Assembly (NCBI RefSeq): GCF_026013365.1
Contig: NZ_JAPDOE010000008.1
Coordinates: 167,555 to 231,554, forward strand
Source of the DNA: Paenibacillus sp. LS1
Lineage (GTDB): Bacteria; Bacillota; Bacilli; Paenibacillales; Paenibacillaceae
Reading direction: 5' to 3'
DNA: 64,000 nucleotides
Shown here: in pieces, positions 32,947-41,365 of the stretch
Layout of the letters: every line of letters begins with the position of its first letter
Numbering within the stretch: position 1 is the stretch's first letter
The notes under the pieces: model-generated
Told to the model about the DNA's origin: nothing
Database searches by the model: none
The model's input: the letters and a program-made list of their open reading frames with translations, nothing else
Position numbers and translations under genes: made by a program

Positions 32947-32990
32947 CTTTCCCCTGTATTCTCAGTTGTTAGATGAAGAAGGCATCTGCT

Positions 32991-34241
32991 TTATTTGATA
33001 AATGACTTATAATCTTCGTAGTTCATTTTACGATCCTGCATGCTTAGCAGGAGGAGTTGATGGCTGATGTCAGCCTCGCGGTTTGCAGAGATGCGTTTAA
33101 GCAGATCGTGACTCATTCTTAGAAAATAATAACCTTCATTGCTGTTGTTTTTCTCATGAAATACAATACCCAGCAAGCGATACAGTTTGGCACGAAGCAT
33201 CCCTTCATCTTGCTGATCCAGCAGTTGGAGGGCTTCTTTGATGATGGCTTCTGCTTGTTCTGGCTCGCGCTGCTCCAAATACACTTTACTGATTTCCTCT
33301 AATATGGAAGCCTTCTTGTGGGGAAGATTGCGTTTATCGTAAATTCGTGCGCATTCATCCAGCAAGGGGAGGGCTTCTTTTTTTTGCCCCATATGAAGCT
33401 GGATCACGGCGAGGTTGTGAAGTGCCAGAACGTAGGAGTCGCTGTTCGCCTGTTTATAGGCCTGTACGGATCTCTTGGTCCAGTCATAACTTAACAGCAT
33501 GTGTCCGTCCTGTTCGGACATATAATAGGCTTTGCCCAAACCTAGCGTAATCTCGCCATACAGTTCCGGTTGCCCCGCCATTTGGGCTTCCTTCTCCGCT
33601 TTGAGATAGTAGTTTAACCCCTCATTCACATTGCCTAACCTTAAATGGGTTGTGCCAAGAAAGGTCAGCGAATGGATGTGTTCTTCCTGTAGATGTTTGA
33701 GTCTGCTGCTGTACGTATACGCCTGTTCGTAATGTTTCCGGGCAGCATGAAACAGCTCTGCATGAAAAGCCGCTCTCCCCATTTCCAGATAATATTCAAC
33801 AATACGTTCCCTGTCACCCGTTCGGATGACTGTAAATGCTGCGGTTTCCCCTTCATCCAGGGCTTGTCGATAATCCCCAAGTCTGTTGTGACTTCGCAAA
33901 ATGAGCAGATAGGCCTCAGACTGATCCGATGTATCCTCCGTCAACGTCAGCACTTTATGGGCTATGCGGATGCAGGCAGAATCATTCTGCTCGGCATAAC
34001 AGGCTTTGGCCTTGTCCAATACAGCCTCACCAATATCCGAATCTGTCGATGCACTTCCTCCCAAAAAAAACTCCATGGGTGTATTAAGCCTTCTGGCAAT
34101 AATTTTCAACATACGCTGTGAGGGAACGGCTCTACCTTTTTCGATAAGGCTGATGTAAGAACGCGTCATATCCTCACCTGCCAGTTGCTTCTGAGACAGT
34201 CCAAGCTGCTCCCGGATTTGCCGGATTTTGAGTCCGAGCAT
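32991..34241 (-). CDS. XRE-TPR transcriptional regulator (PlcR/NprR-like architecture)
   Basis: 416 residues. The N-terminal XRE helix-turn-helix (residues about 5-58: IRQIREQLGLSQKQLAGEDM, then TRSYISLIEKGRAVPSQRML) is followed by five to seven TPR-like helical pairs to the C-terminus (for example YLEMGRAAFHAELFHAARKH and LALHNLAVIQLHMGQKKEAL). This is the layout of peptide-responsive RRNPP regulators and of NprR. It is divergent from the precursor-peptide gene that opens the biosynthetic cluster, 185 bp away, so control of that cluster is likely. The small exported peptide gene at its 3' side could encode the ligand; both links are inference. Confidence 0.85.
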   Translation of the reverse strand: MLGLKIRQIREQLGLSQKQLAGEDMTRSYISLIEKGRAVPSQRMLKIIARRLNTPMEFFLGGSASTDSDIGEAVLDKAKACYAEQNDSACIRIAHKVLTLTEDTSDQSEAYLLILRSHNRLGDYRQALDEGETAAFTVIRTGDRERIVEYYLEMGRAAFHAELFHAARKHYEQAYTYSSRLKHLQEEHIHSLTFLGTTHLRLGNVNEGLNYYLKAEKEAQMAGQPELYGEITLGLGKAYYMSEQDGHMLLSYDWTKRSVQAYKQANSDSYVLALHNLAVIQLHMGQKKEALPLLDECARIYDKRNLPHKKASILEEISKVYLEQREPEQAEAIIKEALQLLDQQDEGMLRAKLYRLLGIVFHEKNNSNEGYYFLRMSHDLLKRISANREADISHQLLLLSMQDRKMNYEDYKSFIK

Positions 34242-34426
34242 GATCGTTCACCGTCCCTTGATATAGTTTGATTGGAATGGAGATCTGATTGGTATGTTGG
34301 GTCTATCGTGTGTGTCCAGAAGCAGGGGTAAGGAGAGCGAGAGGTTCATTTACCTCCATTTACAGTTTAAATCCAATTTGGGAGATTATAGAATCAGAGT
34401 ATCCAAGATGAAAGGAGGAGATATGA

Positions 34427-34618
34427 ATGGTCATTAAAGCGACTCCCATTACACTGGAGCAACTGAAGCGCAAAGAAGTTGAAGCAGCACAATTGGAAAC
34501 GAGTGGACTGGGCGAGGCACGTGAAGTCAGTGCACGCGCGGCTTCCGCTCGCGCAGTTGAAGCCCGTGCTGTAGCGGCTCGTGCTGTCGAAGCTCGTGCA
34601 GCGGCTGCTCGTGCCTGA
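34427..34618 (+). CDS. Putative ribosomal precursor peptide with seven Arg pentads
   Basis: 63 residues. Residues 1-30 look like a leader: charged, with ITLEQLKRKEVEAAQLE and a GLGE segment near 27-30. From residue 31 the sequence is a pentad repeat (AREVS, ARAAS, ARAVE, ARAVA, ARAVE, ARAAA, ARA). Arg is at 32, 37, 42, 47, 52, 57 and 62, always preceded by Ala. Repeats use different synonymous codons, which argues for selection on protein sequence. AAAGGAGG lies eight bases before the ATG. It opens the cluster and is followed by a read-through hairpin, as is common for RiPP precursors. An arginase-fold enzyme and M16 proteases downstream would suit Arg-to-Orn conversion and leader removal. 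I know no named family for it. Confidence 0.8.
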   Translation: MVIKATPITLEQLKRKEVEAAQLETSGLGEAREVSARAASARAVEARAVAARAVEARAAAARA

Positions 34619-34779
34619 TTTATCCTACTTACTCATTTTGCATAATTCGAATCCTACCGCTCCAACAGCGTATAGACGAATAAGATCATTTCGATCTATA
34701 TCTTGCTGATAGGAAGACGCTCAGGGGATTTATACAAAATGCTCACTTACTTATCGTATTACGCTAGATTCATAGATGG

Positions 34780-34800
34780 GAGCTTCTGCGGAAGCTCTTT
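34780..34800 (+). terminator. Weak read-through hairpin between precursor and biosynthetic genes
   Basis: GAGCTTC, TGCG, GAAGCTC followed by TTTAT. Such a partial terminator would make precursor transcripts more abundant than enzyme transcripts. Confidence 0.5.
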
Positions 34801-34857
34801 ATCTCCCTATATTTCAGTGAGATTCGTACGTTAGTGATAACGAGGTGTCTGAAGCCG

Positions 34858-35868
34858 ATGCATATTAAGCAAATATGGTCTTACATTCCGGAGCACATTG
34901 TGCCGATCAGGGAACTGAACGAGGTGCTGGGACTCAATAATGCCCAGACGAAGGTACTGGAAAAAATTCATGGTTTGAAACAGGTTCGGCAAGACAGGGA
35001 TGGAGATCTGGCTTCGTTACTAGGGCGCGTATTAACCCAGGTAGTAAATAACCCTGAGGTCGCTCCTAACTCGATTAAGTATATCATTTATTGCCACACA
35101 ATTCAGGAAAATTTCCCCTTTCCTATGAAAGTTTTGCAAGTCCTGAAACGGGCTTACGGGTTGCAGCATGCCATCGCGTTTTCGCTTACGCAGCAGAACT
35201 GTGCATCGGGCTTAATTGCCCTGAATGTTGCCGAGACATTGCTGCCTTCATTGGAAGCGGATGATCATATTTTAATTTTGACAGGTGAAAAAACCTTTAG
35301 TCCCGTTGTGCAATTGATCCCCAATACCACTGTGATGGGAGAGGCATCAGCCGCCGTGCTGGTGGGCAACAAGGGCAACGGAAGTCGTGTCGTTGGACTT
35401 ACGAGTGTTACCTTGGGCCAATTTTGTAATGTACTAACGGGAACCCCGCAGATCCTTAGGGAGTTTCAGGAAATCTACACGCCTCGGTTATGTGAAGCCA
35501 TTGTTACAGCCGTGGAGCAGGCGGGTCTGACGTTGCAGGATATTCGATACATCGTCCCACACAATGTGAATCTATCCTCGTGGAAGAAGGTGGCTATTCG
35601 TTTATCCTATCCCCTTGAACGCATATATACGTCCAACGTACAGGAGATCGGGCATTGTTTCTGTTCGGACCCATTTATTAATCTGCAAGCCATTATAGAG
35701 CAGAAGCTGTTGCAACCAGAGGAATATTATCTGCTTGTTACGGTCGGACTTGGGGTTACATTCAGCGTAGCAGTGATGCAATATGCAGGAATAGGAGGGG
35801 ATGGCCGTGACCACCGTATTGACGGATTTTTCGAGCAAGCTCAAGTGGGCGTTAACGGGCCAGCATGA
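34858..35868 (+). CDS. Ketoacyl-ACP synthase III-like enzyme (first copy, intact active site)
   Basis: About 336 residues of the FabH/KAS III thiolase fold, catalysing decarboxylative condensation of an acyl starter with a malonyl carrier protein. The triad is recognisable: Cys in QQNCASGLIAL near 114, His in VPHNVNLSSW near 235 and Asn in DPFINLQAI near 274. The frame is open to a GTG at 34834; the ATG at 34858 after GAGGTG is preferred. The last about 25 residues extend beyond the usual FabH end and overlap the next gene by 68 bp, so translation is probably coupled. In this cluster it would elongate a carrier-bound aminoacyl or fatty acyl starter. Substrate inferred only. Confidence 0.85.
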   Translation: MHIKQIWSYIPEHIVPIRELNEVLGLNNAQTKVLEKIHGLKQVRQDRDGDLASLLGRVLTQVVNNPEVAPNSIKYIIYCHTIQENFPFPMKVLQVLKRAYGLQHAIAFSLTQQNCASGLIALNVAETLLPSLEADDHILILTGEKTFSPVVQLIPNTTVMGEASAAVLVGNKGNGSRVVGLTSVTLGQFCNVLTGTPQILREFQEIYTPRLCEAIVTAVEQAGLTLQDIRYIVPHNVNLSSWKKVAIRLSYPLERIYTSNVQEIGHCFCSDPFINLQAIIEQKLLQPEEYYLLVTVGLGVTFSVAVMQYAGIGGDGRDHRIDGFFEQAQVGVNGPA

Positions 35869-37195
35869 CGTTACTTTTGTCTATCTGAACAATTTTGAGG
35901 TAGAGGAGTACTGGAGTGAAACGGGTATTCTCAAGCTGCCCTCATTAAGCATAGGCTCGGCTGCGGATGTCGTTAATCGGATGGAGGAACTGGGTATTTT
36001 CCTCGCCGGAGAGAACGATATCATCCTGCTTAAGGGTCCGCCGAATCAGGAATTCATGGCAGATGCACAGGCGCTTGGGTTTGGTCGCTCCCGATGCATA
36101 ACGGTGGAGCACAATGATCCGGCACTGAACATTACCGCGAATCTTCTGAATTGTCCAAGAACGATGGACAAGCTGCGAGAGCTGTCACAGGCTGCTGGAA
36201 CGAATGCTTATCTGGTTCCCTTTGGAACCTCGGATCAGGAAGAGGAATTCTCCCGACGGACCGGCATTCCACTGGCTGTTCCGTCTTCAGATATCTTCCG
36301 CAAGGTCAATGACAAGGGGTATTCCCGTCGTCTCAACGCGGAGCTGGGCATTCGCCAGATTCCCGGCGTTGAATGCACGTCTTTGGATGAACTGGTGTCT
36401 GGTTTCGATCAGCTTAAGTCTGTGCTAGAGCAGGGTGGACGGCTTGTGCTGAAGGATTCCATGGGTGTATCAGGCAAGGGAATTACCGTCATCACCGATG
36501 AAGCCAGGTTTCACAAATGCATGAGTATGCTGGAGAAACAGGCAAGCAAAAGGGGGATACGGCAAATCAACTATGTGTTTGAACAATGGATTGAGAAAAT
36601 CTGTGACCTGAACTATCAGATTCTCATCGATCGCTCCGGTGGAGTTGAGTTTCTTGGCGTAAAGGAATCGTTGGTAGAGCAAGGCGTGCATCAGGGGCAT
36701 CTCATGCCTTCGCGACTCAACGATGTTCAACTTGAGGTTATTCGCGAAGCGGCCATGCGAATTGGAGTAGCTCTGTATCGAGATGGATACTACGGCATTG
36801 CCGGCATGGACGCCATTCTGGATGAGGACGGTACAATCTGGCCCAATCTTGAGATTAATGCCAGGTTTAATATGTCTACCTATCAGACCAACATTCAGCA
36901 TCAATGGCTGCCCGAAGATCAATGTGGATTGGCGAAAAAATATACGCTCCGGCTCAATCACCTGCTGGAATACGGAGTACTTCGTTCCGGGTTGGGTACG
37001 TTGATGTTCGAACCGGAACGCGGCGAAGGATTATTGATCAATAATTTTGCCACAGTCAATGCGGCATTCAGAAGTGAGGGGACTTTGTTCTCCGGACGTC
37101 TGTATGGCGTGATTATTGCGTCCTCCCCTGAACGGCTGGGAGTGATCGACGAAGCGATAGAAGCCGTCCTATCTTCCATTAACGAGGTGATGTGA
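35801..37195 (+). CDS. Pre-ATP-grasp domain ligase (BtrJ/PGM1-like)
   Basis: 464 residues. An N-terminal pre-ATP-grasp region (1-165) with NDIILLKGPPNQEFMADAQ precedes an ATP-grasp core (about 165-370). The core has a Lys/glycine-rich loop (RLVLKDSMGVSGKGITVI), YVFEQWIEKICDLNYQI and the metal-binding end GIAGMDAILDEDGTIWPNLEINAR. The C-terminal segment FSGRLYGVIIAS is typical of the BtrJ/PGM1-like branch. In butirosin synthesis BtrJ joins glutamate to the carrier protein BtrI; in pheganomycin PGM1 joins an amino acid to a peptide. Here a LysA-type decarboxylase and a carrier protein follow directly, favouring aminoacyl-carrier formation. Start ATG 35801 or GTG 35807. Amino acid unknown. Confidence 0.8.
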   Translation: MAVTTVLTDFSSKLKWALTGQHDVTFVYLNNFEVEEYWSETGILKLPSLSIGSAADVVNRMEELGIFLAGENDIILLKGPPNQEFMADAQALGFGRSRCITVEHNDPALNITANLLNCPRTMDKLRELSQAAGTNAYLVPFGTSDQEEEFSRRTGIPLAVPSSDIFRKVNDKGYSRRLNAELGIRQIPGVECTSLDELVSGFDQLKSVLEQGGRLVLKDSMGVSGKGITVITDEARFHKCMSMLEKQASKRGIRQINYVFEQWIEKICDLNYQILIDRSGGVEFLGVKESLVEQGVHQGHLMPSRLNDVQLEVIREAAMRIGVALYRDGYYGIAGMDAILDEDGTIWPNLEINARFNMSTYQTNIQHQWLPEDQCGLAKKYTLRLNHLLEYGVLRSGLGTLMFEPERGEGLLINNFATVNAAFRSEGTLFSGRLYGVIIASSPERLGVIDEAIEAVLSSINEVM

Positions 37196-38482
37196 GTGTC
37201 TAAGGAATATCAGATTCAGCAGTTACCAATTTCGGACATCGCCGAGAGATTCGGGACCCCGCTGTATGTATATGACGGGGATGTGTTGCAGCAGGTGTAT
37301 CAGGAGCTCCGGGGATTACTTACGCCTCAAGTGGAGCTGTTCTATTCATTGAAGGCCAATCCCAATATTTCGATTGTACACATGCTGCGGGAGATGGGAG
37401 CACAGGCAGAGGTATGTTCCCTGGCCGAATTGCATACGGCTGTACAGGCTGGAGTGGCGCCGGAAAGCATTATTTTTCTGGGGCCGGGAAAAAGCGATGA
37501 CGAGATCACGGCATGTATACGTCTGGGCATATATGCAATCGTGTGTGAATCGTTCCAGGAGCTGGAGCGCATAGAGAGCATCGCTGAAAGTGAGAGACGA
37601 ATTATGCCTGTGGCGCTGCGAGTGAATCCATCCTTTTCTGTTAAAGGCTCCAGGCTGACCATGGGTGGCAAACCACGTCAGTTTGGTATGGATGAACAAA
37701 GTGTGCTCCAAGGAAAAGAGCAGTTCGAGAGCTTCTCCCATGTGGAGATCATGGGACTTCACGTGTACATGGGAACCCGCATGTTGGATGTAGAGCCGAT
37801 CGTTCAGAATACCCGTCATATTCTGGAATTGGCTGATCGAATCGAGAACGAGCTGGATATCACGCTGCGTATGGTCGATGTAGGCGGGGGATTGGGCGTG
37901 CCCTACCATGAAGGTGAGGAGTTCCTGTCCATAGCCACACTGACAGAACAGTTGAATCCAATGTTCGAATCGTTTCGGAATAGTCATGCCAACACCCGGC
38001 TGTTCATGGAGCTTGGGCGATATCTGGTAGGTACCTGCGGTATGTTGGTCAGTCGAGCCCTATACGTCAAGCAATCGTATGGAGAGCACTTCGTCGTAAC
38101 CGATGGTGGAACGAACTGCCATATGGCGGCGGTGGGCACAGGTTCTTACGTGAAGCGTAACTTTCCGATGGCCTCCTTGACGCGTTATGGGGAGTCCCCT
38201 GTAGCCGAATACAATATTACGGGTCCCTTATGTACGCCCAATGATGTTGTTGGGAAACGGGTATTGCTTCCTCCTGTTGAACGGGGCGATCTAATCGGTG
38301 TTTTTCATTCTGGAGCCTACGGACCAACGGCTTCTCCCACACACTTTTTGAGTCACGGAAGTCCGGCGGAAGTGCTGATTGTCGCTGGGGAGGCTCATTT
38401 GATCCGCGAGCGGGATACTCCGCAGGATCTCCTGTCCAAGCAACGTTTGATTCAAGTGTCCCACACGGCAATAACCAATTGA
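37196..38482 (+). CDS. PLP-dependent decarboxylase, LysA/BtrK type
   Basis: 428-residue fold-type III (alanine racemase-like) decarboxylase. The PLP Lys lies in FYSLKANPNISIVHML near residue 51; other landmarks are AQAEVCSLAELHTAVQAG, LRVNPSF, MVDVGGGLGVPYH, FMELGRYLVGTCGMLV and the active-site Cys region GPLCTPNDV. The family includes diaminopimelate decarboxylase and BtrK, which decarboxylates glutamyl-BtrI. Its position between an ATP-grasp ligase and a carrier protein makes decarboxylation of a carrier-bound amino acid the best guess, giving an omega-amino acyl starter. A GTG start directly abuts the stop of the preceding gene, with GAGGTG as ribosome binding site. Free amino acid as substrate is not excluded. 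Confidence 0.88.
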   Translation: MSKEYQIQQLPISDIAERFGTPLYVYDGDVLQQVYQELRGLLTPQVELFYSLKANPNISIVHMLREMGAQAEVCSLAELHTAVQAGVAPESIIFLGPGKSDDEITACIRLGIYAIVCESFQELERIESIAESERRIMPVALRVNPSFSVKGSRLTMGGKPRQFGMDEQSVLQGKEQFESFSHVEIMGLHVYMGTRMLDVEPIVQNTRHILELADRIENELDITLRMVDVGGGLGVPYHEGEEFLSIATLTEQLNPMFESFRNSHANTRLFMELGRYLVGTCGMLVSRALYVKQSYGEHFVVTDGGTNCHMAAVGTGSYVKRNFPMASLTRYGESPVAEYNITGPLCTPNDVVGKRVLLPPVERGDLIGVFHSGAYGPTASPTHFLSHGSPAEVLIVAGEAHLIRERDTPQDLLSKQRLIQVSHTAITN

Positions 38483-38494
38483 TGAGGAGAGATG

Positions 38495-38761
38495 ATGATC
38501 ATGACAACTGCAGTATTGCTTGAAGAGATCAAGGGTGCCCTTGCTGAAGTGTTGAATACGGAAGCCAGGCAGGATATTCAATTAAGCACATCTTTATTTG
38601 ACGAACTCTATCTGGATTCGACCTCGGTTCTGGAATTGCTGATGACGCTGGAAGACCGGATTGAAGGTCTGGAGATCGACCCGGATGATCTGGAACCCGA
38701 TGTATTTGATACGGTAGGCTCCCTGGCTGCTTATATTGAGAAGCAACTCATTGCGGCCTGA
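38495..38761 (+). CDS. Acyl carrier protein
   Basis: About 88 residues, acidic, four-helix carrier fold. The phosphopantetheine attachment Ser is in ELYLDSTSVLELLMTLEDRI near residue 41 (the usual DS[LT] motif at the start of helix II), followed by IDPDDLEPDVFDTVGSLAAYIEKQL. Several in-frame ATGs exist (38492, 38495, 38501); the middle one is best spaced from AGGAG. The stop overlaps the next start (TGATG). It is the scaffold on which the ligase, decarboxylase, KAS III-like and dehydrogenase proteins would act. The PPTase gene at the end of the cluster would activate it. Confidence 0.92.
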   Translation: MIMTTAVLLEEIKGALAEVLNTEARQDIQLSTSLFDELYLDSTSVLELLMTLEDRIEGLEIDPDDLEPDVFDTVGSLAAYIEKQLIAA

Positions 38762-39639
38762 TGGCTTCGCCTGTTGCCATACGGGAGATGGGAGTCAGGC
38801 TGTTCTCGGAGAGGAAACCTCCGTTTGATCATCCGGAACTGTTGCGATTTCATCAGGATATGCTCGCAGGTACTCCGATCAAGTACGACGTTCAGCTTTT
38901 GCAGGGGCGCAACAACAATGCCTATCACGAGATGAGTGTGGAATTGCTGGAGGAGACGGGACTTGATCGGGTCATGCAGGATGTGGATGTATTGCTGCTG
39001 GCATACAATTTTCCGAATACCCGCCCGGATATATCGATTGTGAATTATTTGATGGATCGTTATCAGGCCCGTTTTATCAGTTTTGCTGTAAATGATCTTG
39101 GTTTTGGTGCTCCTTTTGCGGCGCTCCACATGCTTCAGCATTATCTGGGCAGAGAAGGTTACATGAAAGGCATGCTGCTGGTCATGGACCAGACGGCTCT
39201 CCCCTATGAAACGAAGGAACTTGATTCAGCACCTGGGCCGGACACGGCTGCAGCAATATACCTTGATCGGATGACAGGCGTAGGACCTTCCCTGCTTGGT
39301 GTAGAGATGCGACATGCCGAGCATTTCATAGCCGATACTGCGGAGATGGTACTGGATCGATTATGTGCCCAGGCATCCATTCACCGGAATCAGATTAACC
39401 TGCTCATCCATCCTGATCTGGAGCAGTTATGCAATCAGGCTGCCTGGTACAGCGAATGTGGATCGAAGAGTTGTTATGATCCATCGCGCTGGAGTGCAGC
39501 GCCATTCTTCGCATTACAGGAGTTACTGGAAGAGAAGGACGGGGGCGAGTACATATGTCTTATGCATCTGGAGCAGACGGATTCGTTTATTCACGCCTTG
39601 CTGATCCGAACTTGTGAATGGAGTATGGATGGAGCATGA
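38761..39639 (+). CDS. KAS III-like protein without catalytic cysteine (first degenerate copy)
   Basis: 292 residues. The overall pattern follows the thiolase fold of the neighbouring KAS III proteins, but the nucleophile loop reads VNDLGFGAPFAALHML where the intact copies have NCASG, so Cys is replaced. The His region (LLIHPDLEQL) keeps His but not the following Asn, and the final Asn region reads SRWSAAPFFALQEL. Catalysis of condensation is therefore unlikely. A non-catalytic partner, like a chain-length factor, is a reasonable idea. Its start overlaps the carrier protein stop (TGATG), implying coupled translation. The fold call rests on pattern similarity to its neighbours only. Confidence 0.65.
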   Translation: MASPVAIREMGVRLFSERKPPFDHPELLRFHQDMLAGTPIKYDVQLLQGRNNNAYHEMSVELLEETGLDRVMQDVDVLLLAYNFPNTRPDISIVNYLMDRYQARFISFAVNDLGFGAPFAALHMLQHYLGREGYMKGMLLVMDQTALPYETKELDSAPGPDTAAAIYLDRMTGVGPSLLGVEMRHAEHFIADTAEMVLDRLCAQASIHRNQINLLIHPDLEQLCNQAAWYSECGSKSCYDPSRWSAAPFFALQELLEEKDGGEYICLMHLEQTDSFIHALLIRTCEWSMDGA

Positions 39640-39670
39640 ATGAACACGGGTCGCAGAAGGAGGGAGAACA

Positions 39671-40627
39671 TTGGGGTTCGGTATTGTGGATATTGGCGTC
39701 TATCTGCCTGAACAGATTCAGCAGCCGGAAGAGGTGCTGGCTGCCCTGGAGCTTGGTAAAGGCGAGCTTCAGTTTCTGCGCAAGTACCACCGCCTGGAAG
39801 GTGTGCCTGTAACGGAATCGGGCCAGATGCTTGACGATACGATCGCACAGGCTGTGGAACGGCTCCAGACCAGACCTGCCCTTTCCGGAATCGACCTTGT
39901 TCTCTATGTCCATTCCTTCCAGGTGCAGACACCGAGCGATTATAGACTTGTGCAGCGTATCCTCCGGCGCTTCGGGCTGGAACATGTACCGTTCTATGGC
40001 ATATCCCAAATGAACTGTGCATCGTCGATAGCCGCTCTTCAATGGCTTGAGCGAATCTCGCAAACGCAGCCTCACATTCGAAATGTATTGTTGATCTGTG
40101 CGGATCAATTCAATTTTTTGCCTCCCGAATGGCGCTATCTGCGCAAATCGGCCATTCTGGGTGATTCTGCTGTAGCCGTTCTATTGAGCAGAGAGAGCTG
40201 TCAGCATGTCGTTCAGGCGGCGCATGTGCTGCGAGACACCCGGTTCCATACTGGTTATCATGCAACCGCCGATGAGATCTCGGCATTTAACCGATTGTAT
40301 GTGGACCATATCATTCAAGGGATGGAAGAGCTGCTGTCAACGCAAGGCCTGAGTTTCGAAGATGTGGATCATATTTTTCCCCATAATGTGAACTGGACTA
40401 CCTGGAAGGAATTCTCGCGACGTACGGGAGTTGGACTTGAACGGATCTATCTGGATAACATTCAGCGAATCGGACACACCTTTTCCACCGATCCGTTTAT
40501 TAACCTGAGTTCGGGATTGGAGCAGGACTGGGTGTGCAGGAAGGGGCGCTCCATCATGGTCAGTATCGGGCTCGGCAGTTTTTTTGGTTTTGCACTGGTG
40601 GAGCATGGAGGATGCGAAGAAGAATGA
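39671..40627 (+). CDS. Ketoacyl-ACP synthase III-like enzyme (second copy, intact active site)
   Basis: 318 residues. Condensing-enzyme triad: Cys in SQMNCASSIAALQWL near 116, His in FPHNVNWTTWKEF near 237 and Asn in TDPFINLSSGL near 277. GDSAVAVLLS and VSIGLGSFFGFALVEH complete the family pattern. It is closely similar in layout to the first copy (34858-35868), so the pair probably arose by duplication. The likely start is a TTG at 39671, preceded by GGAGGGAG; no in-frame ATG fits. The product is probably a chain-elongated carrier-bound intermediate; specificity is unknown. Confidence 0.85.
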   Translation: MGFGIVDIGVYLPEQIQQPEEVLAALELGKGELQFLRKYHRLEGVPVTESGQMLDDTIAQAVERLQTRPALSGIDLVLYVHSFQVQTPSDYRLVQRILRRFGLEHVPFYGISQMNCASSIAALQWLERISQTQPHIRNVLLICADQFNFLPPEWRYLRKSAILGDSAVAVLLSRESCQHVVQAAHVLRDTRFHTGYHATADEISAFNRLYVDHIIQGMEELLSTQGLSFEDVDHIFPHNVNWTTWKEFSRRTGVGLERIYLDNIQRIGHTFSTDPFINLSSGLEQDWVCRKGRSIMVSIGLGSFFGFALVEHGGCEEE

Positions 40628-40642
40628 ACAGGAGGAATGACA

Positions 40643-41365
40643 ATGCACGTTATTGAATTCCAGGGCCCGGATGCAAAGCCCGTCGGATCAAAGGCAGCAG
40701 GCAACCCCGTTGCTCCAATATCGGAAATGTTGGAGGCAGAAACCTTGCTGGTGAACAATTGTCCAGTGCTTTTGGCAACAGGTCCCTACGTGCTCGCGAC
40801 CGCTCATCTCATGGAACAAGATGCTTTACTTTGGCATGAAGAATCAGCAGGGCTGTATCGTTGGAATCAACTACATGCTGTTCATGTACAGGATCGGATG
40901 CTGGAGCCCTCCGGATTACTGTTATACAAGGTACAGCCGAATGAGGGGGAGAAGGCTGAGATATCAGGCGAGAAAGTGACCTCGAATGAGCTGAGAACAC
41001 GCCTGCTTAAGTTCCGCGTAGAGCTGTGCAAGGCTGGCTTGGAGCAGGTTCGCAGGCATTTGTCCGTACGAATATCGGGCGGACAATCCACGTTTCAGCA
41101 CCAGCTCGTGAAAGGCATGGTCGCTGACATCCTGACAACGCTCTACATGGCGGAAACATTGCCTGAAGACCGCTTCCTCTCAGCAAATCCAGGTCTTCCA
41201 TCGGTCCGGGTTCATGCGTGGATACATCAGGAATTGGACGAAGCCTTCAGACAGATTCAACGTCTTGGCGGCGGTTTCGGTTTTTTGAGACATGGCGTAT
41301 CTGCATATACATATGCAGGCCAACTGGTGAAAAACATGCTGTTGCCAGCTAAGGAGGAATATTGA
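40643..41365 (+). CDS. Truncated acyl-CoA dehydrogenase-like protein
   Basis: 240 residues, not a standard enzyme. The region from about residue 110 onward (RTRLLKFRVELCKAGLEQVR, then STFQHQLVKGMVADILTTLY) resembles the C-terminal helical domain of acyl-CoA dehydrogenases. The N-terminal part (residues 1-105) does not show the flavin-binding motifs. The usual catalytic Glu and its surrounding EGT motif are absent. The following gene is a complete dehydrogenase overlapping by one base, so the two may form a heteromer. ATG at 40643 preferred over 40637 by spacing to GGAGG. Assignment moderate. Confidence 0.55.
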   Translation: MHVIEFQGPDAKPVGSKAAGNPVAPISEMLEAETLLVNNCPVLLATGPYVLATAHLMEQDALLWHEESAGLYRWNQLHAVHVQDRMLEPSGLLLYKVQPNEGEKAEISGEKVTSNELRTRLLKFRVELCKAGLEQVRRHLSVRISGGQSTFQHQLVKGMVADILTTLYMAETLPEDRFLSANPGLPSVRVHAWIHQELDEAFRQIQRLGGGFGFLRHGVSAYTYAGQLVKNMLLPAKEEY

